DNA from: Clostridiales bacterium | GTDB taxonomy: Bacteria; Bacillota; Clostridia; Oscillospirales; Oscillospiraceae | Length of the DNA stretch: 12,735 bases | Assembly: GCA_018374635.1 (NCBI GenBank) | Contig: JAHAEW010000088.1 | Coordinates: 1 to 12,735 of the forward strand | Direction: 5' to 3' | In this document: one piece after another, positions 7,984 to 12,735 of the stretch | Position numbering within the stretch: position 1 is the first letter of the stretch | How the letters are laid out: every line of letters begins with the position of its first letter | Notes under the pieces: generated by a model | Databases searched by the model: none | Told to the model about the DNA's origin: nothing | Seen by the model: only the letters and a program-made list of their open reading frames with translations | Program-made: the position numbers and the translations under genes

Positions 7984-9087
7984 TCAGCGTTTCCGTGCGG
8001 CCTCATAGACGGCATAGGTCTTTTCCATCCACTTGTGGATCTCGAACTTCTCGTCGATGGTCCGCAGCGCCCCCTCGCGGCACCGCGCCAGCAGGCCCGG
8101 GTCCTCCATCAGGCGCTTCATGGCCTCCGACATGGAGACCGGATCGTCATACCGCACCAGCGCGCCGCAGCCGGCCTCGTCGTTGACGATGTCCCGGTTG
8201 CCGCCCATATCGGTGGCGATGACGGGCAGTCCCGCCGCCATGGCCTCGATGATGAGATAGGACAGGGCCTCGTGCTCCGAGGCGTTCACATACAGATCCG
8301 AGCCCTTGTAGAGGTTCTTGATGTCCTTGCGGAAGCCAATGAACTTCACCTGCTCCTCCAGACCCAGTTCCTTCACCTGGGCCTTGGAGGGCTCCAGCAG
8401 GGGCCCGTCTCCCGCCAGCACCATGGTGAAGGGCACCGCCGTGATGGTGGTCAGCCGCTTGAGGGAGTCGATGAGGTATTTGTGCCCCTTGTCCTCGGCA
8501 AAACGAGAGGCGCAGAGCATCACAAACCGGTCCTCCGGGATGCCCAGCTCCTGCCGCAGGGTGGACTCCGACCGGTCCCCGGCCCATGCCGCCGGGTCCA
8601 CCGAGTTGAAGATCACCTGGATCCGATCCCCGGACCAGCCGTTGGCGATGAGCTGTTCCTTTCCCTTGTTACACACGGCGATCATCTGATCCTGCCGCTT
8701 GTCCATCCAGCGGTTGGACAGGCGGGTCAGGGCATCGTTGGCCAGCACGAAGTGGTTGGTGTATACCACCCGGATGTGGGGGTTGTACTTCTTGGCCAGC
8801 AGGGCGGTGTAGTGCTCCCGCAGGTAGTGGCAGTGGACCAGGTCGATCTCCCACTCCCGGCACAGCTCGGCCAGCTCTTTGGCCGCCTTGAAGTCAAAGC
8901 GGCGGCGCATCTCCACCCGGCGACAGGGCACGCCCATCTCCTCCAGACGCTCCACCAGGAGCCCGCCCTCGTTGTAGGCGAAATAGGCCTCCACCCGGGT
9001 GTGGTTCAGATAGCGGACCAGCGTCTCTACATACCGCTCGGTGCCGGCCTTCCCGGCAAAGTTGAGCAGATAGAGGACCTTCATCAT
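7984..9087 (-). CDS. GT4-family glycosyltransferase
   Basis: A 367-residue cytoplasmic or membrane-associated GT-B glycosyltransferase, expected to transfer a sugar from a nucleotide-sugar donor to a lipid-linked glycan. The N-terminal acceptor domain opens with MMKVLYLLNFAGKAGTERYV, including the Gly-rich loop of GT4 enzymes. The C-terminal donor domain has the basic pair around R195/K200 (SRFAEDKGH), a Gly-rich segment at 225-229 (AGDGP), and the EX7E motif E273...E281 (EHEALSYLIIEAMAAGLPVIAT). The start at 9087 gives MMK, preceded by AGGAGG at 9097-9102 (minus sense) with a 9-base spacer; 9084 is an alternative. An upstream in-frame ATG at 9159 would add 24 non-family residues and discard this ribosome site. 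First gene of a two-gene operon with the Wzy-like polymerase; donor and acceptor are unknown. Confidence 0.93.
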   Translation of the reverse strand: MMKVLYLLNFAGKAGTERYVETLVRYLNHTRVEAYFAYNEGGLLVERLEEMGVPCRRVEMRRRFDFKAAKELAELCREWEIDLVHCHYLREHYTALLAKKYNPHIRVVYTNHFVLANDALTRLSNRWMDKRQDQMIAVCNKGKEQLIANGWSGDRIQVIFNSVDPAAWAGDRSESTLRQELGIPEDRFVMLCASRFAEDKGHKYLIDSLKRLTTITAVPFTMVLAGDGPLLEPSKAQVKELGLEEQVKFIGFRKDIKNLYKGSDLYVNASEHEALSYLIIEAMAAGLPVIATDMGGNRDIVNDEAGCGALVRYDDPVSMSEAMKRLMEDPGLLARCREGALRTIDEKFEIHKWMEKTYAVYEAARKR

Positions 9088-9096
9088 AAAAAGGAC

Positions 9097-9102
9097 CCTC
9101 CT
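9097..9102 (-). promoter_or_regulatory. Ribosome binding site deciding the glycosyltransferase start
   Basis: Minus-strand AGGAGG lies 9 bases before the ATG at 9087 and 12 before the one at 9084. It excludes the upstream in-frame ATG at 9159. Confidence 0.8.
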
Positions 9103-9142
9103 TTTCTTTCTTGATTGATGTGGACAGAAACCCACGCTCTTT

Positions 9143-9171
9143 ATTTTACCGTCAACCACCCGGTTTGTCCA
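9143..9171 (-). promoter_or_regulatory. Predicted sigma-A promoter of the glycan operon
   Basis: On the minus strand TGGACA (9166-9171) and TAAAAT (9143-9148) are separated by 17 bases. This gives a leader of about 50 bases before the glycosyltransferase start. The -35 differs from TTGACA at one position and the -10 from TATAAT at one. The -35 box forms part of a 7-base inverted repeat, GTGGACA at 9120-9126 and TGTCCAC at 9166-9172. This could be an operator or chance. Confidence 0.6.
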
Positions 9172-9217
9172 CTCTTTCTTCCCGATTCTCCTCTTCCCAC
9201 CGGTTTCCCGATTTGTC

Positions 9218-9247
9218 TTGAAGGATATGATAGGTATATGGTATAAT
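9218..9247 (+). promoter_or_regulatory. Predicted extended -10 promoter of the pyruvyl transferase fusion gene
   Basis: TTGAAG at 9218-9223 and a consensus TATAAT at 9242-9247 are 18 bases apart. The -10 is preceded by TGG (9239-9241), giving an extended -10. The leader before the gene is about 35-40 bases. It is divergent from the glycan-operon promoter, with their -35 boxes about 47 bases apart. Confidence 0.7.
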
Positions 9248-9276
9248 AGAGAGCTAAATGCCGTGGAAAATAGTAC

Positions 9277-9281
9277 AGGAG
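9277..9281 (+). promoter_or_regulatory. Ribosome binding site of the fusion gene
   Basis: AGGAG lies 6 bases before an in-frame TTG (9288) and 12 bases before the ATG (9294). Spacing favours TTG, while family N-termini (Met-Lys-x-Gly-hydrophobic) favour ATG. The difference is two residues. Confidence 0.6.
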
Positions 9282-9293
9282 TGACCCTTGATT

Positions 9294-11627
9294 ATGAAAA
9301 CAGGTCTTATCACCTTCCATTTTGCCCACCATTACGGGGCTCAGCTTCAGGCCTACGCCACCATGCGGGCCATTCAGGGCCTGGGCCACGACTGCGAGAT
9401 CATCGACTTCCGTCTGCCCCACACCACCCGGACCAATGAGCTCTTCAAGCGCTCGGCCTCGGTGCGCGCGCTGGCCTCCGACGCCCACACCGCCCTCCAC
9501 TACGGCGCTTTCAAGGCCCGCTATGACCGCTTCAACGCCTTTATGGAGGAGCAGATGGATCTCAGTCCGCGCCGCTACACCTCCTTTCAGGAGCTGAAAA
9601 ATGATCCGCCCGCCTACGACGTCTATGTAGCCGGCAGCGACCAGATCTGGAATCCCTTCATCTATGCGGACAAGCAGTTTGAGCCCGCCTTCCTGCTGGA
9701 CTTTGTCCGGGAGGGCCGGAAGATCTCCTATGCCCCCAGTCTGGCCACCCCCACCCTTCCGCCCCCCTATGACGCCCAGTTCCGGCACTATCTCTCCAGC
9801 TTTGACGCCCTCTCCGCCCGGGAGAAGCGGGGACAGGTACTCATGAAAGAGGTGGCCGGACGGGATGCCCGGCTGGTGCTGGACCCCACCCTGCTCCTCA
9901 CCGGCGAGCAGTGGGGCGAGCTGGCCGTGGCCCCCAAGATCCAGGGCCCCTACATCCTGTGCTACTTTGTCTCCGATCCCGGAGAGGTGGCTCCCTATGT
10001 CCAGGCCCTGGCCGAGCGCACCGGCTGGCCCATCGTGCAGCTGGCCGGCGCCCGGCGGAAGCTCCCCGGTGTGAAGGAGCTGGTCTTTGACGCCGGTCCC
10101 CGGGAGTTCCTGGGCCTCTTCCAGCATGCCGCCTGCGTGTGCACCAACTCCTTCCACGGTGCGGTCTTCTCCCTCCAGTTCGACCGCCCCTTCTTCACCT
10201 CCATGTCCCCCAAGGAGCGGGCCAACCCCACCTTCTCCCGCATTTACAGCCTTCTCTCCCGGCTGGGCTGCGCCGACCGGGTCATCGGCATGGCGACCAC
10301 CGCCCCCGTGGACGCCCCCATCGACTACGACCATGTCCACGAAAAGCTCACCGAGGCCCGCAGCGACTGTCTGGCCTATCTAAAGGCCGCCATTGAGGGA
10401 ACCCCCATTCCCCCTGAGCAGACAGATGAGCCCGCCGCGCCCGCCAACCGGCCCACCCTGTGCGCTCCGGCGGCCTGCACCGGGTGTACTGCCTGCGCCT
10501 CGGTCTGCCCGGTGAACGCCATCTCCATGCAGCCCGACCACGAGGGCTTCCTCCGCCCCGTGGTATCTGACGCCTGTGTGCTCTGCCGGAAGTGCGAGGG
10601 GGTCTGCCCCGGCCTGCATCCCCGTCCCGCCGCCGACAGCGACGCTCAGCCCGATCCGGTCCACGCCGTCTGGTGCAGGGAGGAGGCCGTGCGGCAGAAG
10701 AGCACCTCCGGCGGCTTCTTCACCGTCCTGTCCCGGGACACCTTCCAGCGGGGCGGCGTGGTCTTCGGGGCCGTGCTGGAGCAGGGCCGCGTCGTGCGCC
10801 ATGCCGCCGCCCGCACCGAGGCGGAACTGGCCCCCATGCGGGGCTCCAAATACGCCCAGAGCGATCTGGGTGACACCTTCCGCCAGATCAAGGACCTTCT
10901 GGAGCAGGGAACGCCCGTGCTCTTCTCGGGCCTTGCCTGCCAGGTGGACGGCCTGAGGCGCTATCTGGGCCGGGATTACCCCCAGCTCACCACCGTGGAT
11001 CTGGTGTGTCACGGCGTGCCATCCCCAGCCGTCCTCCGCGCCTTTGTGGAGGAGCTGGAGCGGACCCACGGCAAGCAGGTCGCCGGCCTGCGCTTCCGGG
11101 ACAAGGACCACGGCTGGCAGACCGCCCACCTCACCGTAGAGTTCTCGGACGGCAGCCATTGGACCGAGGTGCTCTACCGCACCACCTTCGGCCGGGGCTT
11201 CGGCATGGGGCTCTTCCTGCGCCCCTGCTGCGCCCAGTGCGCCTATACCAACACCCACCGTCCGGCCGACTTCACCCTGGGCGACTTCTGGGGGCTGGAC
11301 CCCAGGCTGGAGCTGCCCACCGACCGGAACAAGGGCGTCTCTCTGGTGCTGATCAACTCGGGCAAGGCGGAGGAGCGTTTTGCCGCCCTCGCCGACCGGT
11401 TCGGCCAGGTGGAACGGCCCCTCTCCGAGGCGGTGGCGGGCAATCCCCGTCTGGCCTCCCCCAGTGTGCCCAGCCCCAGGCGCGCCGCCTTCTTTGCCTC
11501 CTTCCGCACCCGTCCCTTTGAAAAGACTGCCGCCCAGTTCCTCTCCCAGCCCCCGCTGCCCTACCGCATGGCCTCGAAAGTCCTCACCCCTCAAATGAAG
11601 CAGGCCATCCGAAAGGTTTTGAAATAG
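9294..11627 (+). CDS. Polysaccharide pyruvyl transferase - ferredoxin - FrhB-like fusion protein
   Basis: A 777-residue cytoplasmic protein with three modules. Residues 1 to about 365 form a polysaccharide pyruvyl transferase (CsaB/WcaK-like) GT-B domain. It begins MKTGLITFHFAHHYGAQLQA and shows GSDQIWN at 114-120 and SFHGAVFSL around H288. That family adds ketal pyruvate to sugars. Residues about 385-440 form a two-cluster 4Fe-4S ferredoxin: C395-x2-C398-x2-C401-x3-C405-P and C428-x2-C431-x2-C434-x3-C438-P. Residues about 460-720 match the F420 hydrogenase/dehydrogenase beta (FrhB) family: STSGGFF, RGSKYAQS, DLVCHGVPSP, FLRPCCAQCAY and ADFTLGDFWG. FrhB homologues bind flavin and move electrons between ferredoxin clusters and a cofactor; in non-methanogens the substrate is mostly unknown. 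Divergent from the glycan operon, it likely decorates the same polymer. No internal stop or frameshift is seen; all three modules look intact. Start: ATG chosen, TTG at 9288 possible. Confidence 0.92.
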   Translation: MKTGLITFHFAHHYGAQLQAYATMRAIQGLGHDCEIIDFRLPHTTRTNELFKRSASVRALASDAHTALHYGAFKARYDRFNAFMEEQMDLSPRRYTSFQELKNDPPAYDVYVAGSDQIWNPFIYADKQFEPAFLLDFVREGRKISYAPSLATPTLPPPYDAQFRHYLSSFDALSAREKRGQVLMKEVAGRDARLVLDPTLLLTGEQWGELAVAPKIQGPYILCYFVSDPGEVAPYVQALAERTGWPIVQLAGARRKLPGVKELVFDAGPREFLGLFQHAACVCTNSFHGAVFSLQFDRPFFTSMSPKERANPTFSRIYSLLSRLGCADRVIGMATTAPVDAPIDYDHVHEKLTEARSDCLAYLKAAIEGTPIPPEQTDEPAAPANRPTLCAPAACTGCTACASVCPVNAISMQPDHEGFLRPVVSDACVLCRKCEGVCPGLHPRPAADSDAQPDPVHAVWCREEAVRQKSTSGGFFTVLSRDTFQRGGVVFGAVLEQGRVVRHAAARTEAELAPMRGSKYAQSDLGDTFRQIKDLLEQGTPVLFSGLACQVDGLRRYLGRDYPQLTTVDLVCHGVPSPAVLRAFVEELERTHGKQVAGLRFRDKDHGWQTAHLTVEFSDGSHWTEVLYRTTFGRGFGMGLFLRPCCAQCAYTNTHRPADFTLGDFWGLDPRLELPTDRNKGVSLVLINSGKAEERFAALADRFGQVERPLSEAVAGNPRLASPSVPSPRRAAFFASFRTRPFEKTAAQFLSQPPLPYRMASKVLTPQMKQAIRKVLK

Positions 11628-11707
11628 GCCCTGAAATATTTACAAATTGTTCTGGATTTTTCCGTTTCACCCTGCTAGGATAGGATAGACTCTGGACAAC
11701 ACCGTTT

Positions 11708-11713
11708 GGGAGG
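11708..11713 (+). promoter_or_regulatory. Ribosome binding site selecting a TTG start
   Basis: GGGAGG lies 7 bases before TTG at 11721. An earlier in-frame TTG at 11706 overlaps this site and has no ribosome site of its own, so 11721 is the better start. Confidence 0.75.
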
Positions 11714-11720
11714 TATTCAT

Positions 11721-12599
11721 TTGCGTTCGATTGACACTTGGCTGGACCGCTTCTGTTACAGGCATCCGCGGTTCGGGATCCCCCATCTCATCAACTATAT
11801 CATCTTCGGCAACGTTATCGTCTATGTGCTGGACATGTTCTCCAGCGGTATGGCCAGCGCCCTGCTGGGACTGGATTTTGGGGCCGCCGTTCTGAATCTT
11901 CAGCTCTGGCGCCTGGTCACCTTTATCTTTGTGCCCGAGGCCTCTAGGCCGATCTGGTTCGTGGTCGCCATGTTCTTCTATTACTTCCTGGGCAATACCA
12001 TGGAAGAGAGCTGGGGAACCGCCAAATTCACCCTATTCTACCTCTGCGGCGCGGTACTCACCTTCCTGGCCAGCATCGTCACCTATTTCTGGACCGGCGG
12101 CACCATGGGCTATATGATCAGCCTTGGTTCGGTCCATGAGATCCTGTTCCTGGCCTTTGCCACCCTCTATCCCGACGCTCAGATCCGGGTGTACTTCATT
12201 CTGCCCGTCAAGGCCAAGTGGCTGGCCGGCTTCTATGTCTTCCTTCAGGTGTGGAACATCGTCAGCATGAACCGGCTGTTCCTGCCCATTCTGCTCCCCG
12301 TTCTGCTGCCCATGCTGATCGCCGCCTGGGTCAACTACGCCATTTTCTTCTGGTCGGATATCAGCCGCCTGTTCCGCCGTGCCAACGCCCGGCGCCGCCA
12401 TCAGGCCTCGGCTCAGACCGTCAATTTCCGCAAGGCCACCCAGCAGGCCCAGCAGAAGAAGGGATACATCCACAAATGCGCCGTGTGCGGCAAGACCGAC
12501 ACGGACTATCCCGACCTGGAGTTCCGCTACTGCTCCAAGTGCAACGGCTACTACTGCTACTGCAGGGAGCACATCAACAACCACGTGCATATCCAGTGA
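11721..12599 (+). CDS. Rhomboid-fold membrane protein, probably non-catalytic, with C-terminal Cys/His zinc-finger tail
   Basis: A 292-residue protein starting at TTG. It has about six TM segments between residues 22 and 211. Rhomboid hallmarks remain: the L1-loop Trp-Arg pair (LQLWRLVTFIF, W63-R64), and the TM2-TM3 pattern FLGNTMEESWGTAKF (90-103). The catalytic motif GxSG should fall near residues 134-138, but the sequence there is SLGSVHE, so a Ser (S137) may align while both glycines are gone. The last TM segment (about 186-211) has no His-Leu-Gly-Gly equivalent. A pseudoprotease role (chaperone or adaptor, as in derlins and iRhoms) is therefore more likely than cleavage. After a basic linker (212-250) comes a zinc-binding-like tail: C253-x2-C256, C271-x2-C274, C279, C281, H284, H288, H290. 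There are enough ligands for two metals. Function is unknown; it follows the fusion gene by 93 bases, probably as a separate unit. Confidence 0.82.
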   Translation: MRSIDTWLDRFCYRHPRFGIPHLINYIIFGNVIVYVLDMFSSGMASALLGLDFGAAVLNLQLWRLVTFIFVPEASRPIWFVVAMFFYYFLGNTMEESWGTAKFTLFYLCGAVLTFLASIVTYFWTGGTMGYMISLGSVHEILFLAFATLYPDAQIRVYFILPVKAKWLAGFYVFLQVWNIVSMNRLFLPILLPVLLPMLIAAWVNYAIFFWSDISRLFRRANARRRHQASAQTVNFRKATQQAQQKKGYIHKCAVCGKTDTDYPDLEFRYCSKCNGYYCYCREHINNHVHIQ

Positions 12600-12604
12600 T
12601 GACA

Positions 12605-12638
12605 AATCGGGCCGCTCCCTCCGGGGAGCGGCCCGATT
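12605..12638. terminator. GC-rich hairpin after the rhomboid-like gene
   Basis: Perfect 15-base arms at 12605-12619 and 12624-12638 with a 4-base loop, 5 bases after the stop. The downstream sequence (CAGTCTGTC) has no U-tract, so this may be a 3'-end stabilising hairpin or a weak terminator. Confidence 0.55.
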
Positions 12639-12648
12639 CAGTCTGTCA

Positions 12649-12675
12649 AAGAACCTCGCCAGCGGCGGGGTTCTT
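12649..12675 (+). terminator. Second hairpin with U-rich 3' arm, probable intrinsic terminator
   Basis: Arms 12649-12660 and 12664-12675 pair over 12 bases with one G-U and a 3-base loop. The A-rich 5' side and the TTCTTCT 3' side give the usual terminator shape, partly inside the stem. It ends 4 bases before the -10 box of the next promoter. Confidence 0.55.
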
Positions 12676-12676
12676 C

Positions 12677-12685
12677 TGGTATAAT
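12677..12685 (+). promoter_or_regulatory. Extended -10 promoter for the gene entering at the right edge
   Basis: TGGTATAAT at 12677-12685 is a full extended -10. No acceptable -35 is found 16-18 bases upstream, because that space is the terminator hairpin; extended -10 promoters can work without one. The leader to the next ATG would be about 14 bases. Confidence 0.55.
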
Positions 12686-12705
12686 AAAGAAAAGGGGGAT
12701 TGAAT

Positions 12706-12735
12706 ATGGAGAACTGGAAAAAGGATTCCCGAAAA
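12706..12735 (+). CDS. Start of a gene cut by the window edge
   Basis: ATG at 12706 is followed by ten open codons (MENWKKDSRK) to the end of the window. AGGGGG at 12693-12698 sits 7 bases upstream, and an extended -10 promoter precedes it. The basic, hydrophilic N-terminus is too short to identify a family. Confidence 0.6.
   Translation, partial: MENWKKDSRK

Noticed and set aside
10380..11594. Long antisense open frame across the FrhB-like half of the fusion gene
   Set aside because: Same codon-composition effect. The plus-strand frame carries intact ferredoxin and FrhB motifs.
11676..11691. Tandem TAGGATAGGATAGACT before the rhomboid-like gene as a possible -10
   Set aside because: The spacing and -35 candidates are poor. 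A promoter is likely somewhere in this 93-base gap but cannot be placed.

Overview
The window comes from a GC-rich Gram-positive anaerobe, most likely a gut clostridium of the Oscillospiraceae (Flavonifractor/Lawsonibacter/Intestinimonas-like). This is inferred from strong AGGAGG-type ribosome sites, TATAAT -10 boxes, TTG starts, a GLUG-repeat surface protein with signal peptide and C-terminal anchor, Firmicutes-type TetR and MMPL proteins, and GC-rich third codon positions that leave long open antisense frames. No rRNA, tRNA, CRISPR array, insertion sequence or prophage gene was seen. Coding density is high and no gene-free stretch exceeds about 210 bases.

Region 1 (about 1-6430, plus strand) is a compact three-gene operon. 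A TetR-type regulator is followed after 3 bases by a 12-TM MMPL/RND-like transporter. The transporter overlaps by 17 bases a 1078-residue secreted, membrane-anchored protein. That protein has two blocks of GLUG repeats separated by about 360 residues of predicted helical/coiled-coil sequence. The layout suggests a regulator-controlled envelope export system with a dedicated large extracellular partner. A strong hairpin ends the operon and is shared with the convergent genes.

Region 2 (6431-9087, minus strand) is a two-gene polysaccharide operon: a GT4 glycosyltransferase, then an O-antigen ligase/polymerase-like (Wzy_C) membrane protein. It reads away from a 200-base divergent promoter region (9088-9287). 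In the other direction that region drives region 3, a single 777-residue protein fusing a polysaccharide pyruvyl transferase, a two-cluster 4Fe-4S ferredoxin module and an FrhB-like (F420 hydrogenase/dehydrogenase beta) domain. Together these genes look like part of an exopolysaccharide or cell-wall glycan locus: sugar addition, polymerisation or ligation, and acidic or redox decoration.

Region 4 (11628-12735) holds a rhomboid-fold membrane protein that seems to lack the catalytic Ser/His motifs and ends in a Cys/His-rich zinc-finger-like tail. It is followed by two hairpins, an extended -10 promoter, and the first ten codons of a further gene cut by the window edge.

The points most worth a second look are the split GLUG/coiled-coil partner of the MMPL transporter, the bactofilin-like tail on that transporter, the pyruvyl transferase-ferredoxin-FrhB fusion, and the apparently dead rhomboid with a zinc finger. 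All names come from reading motifs by eye; no database search was run.
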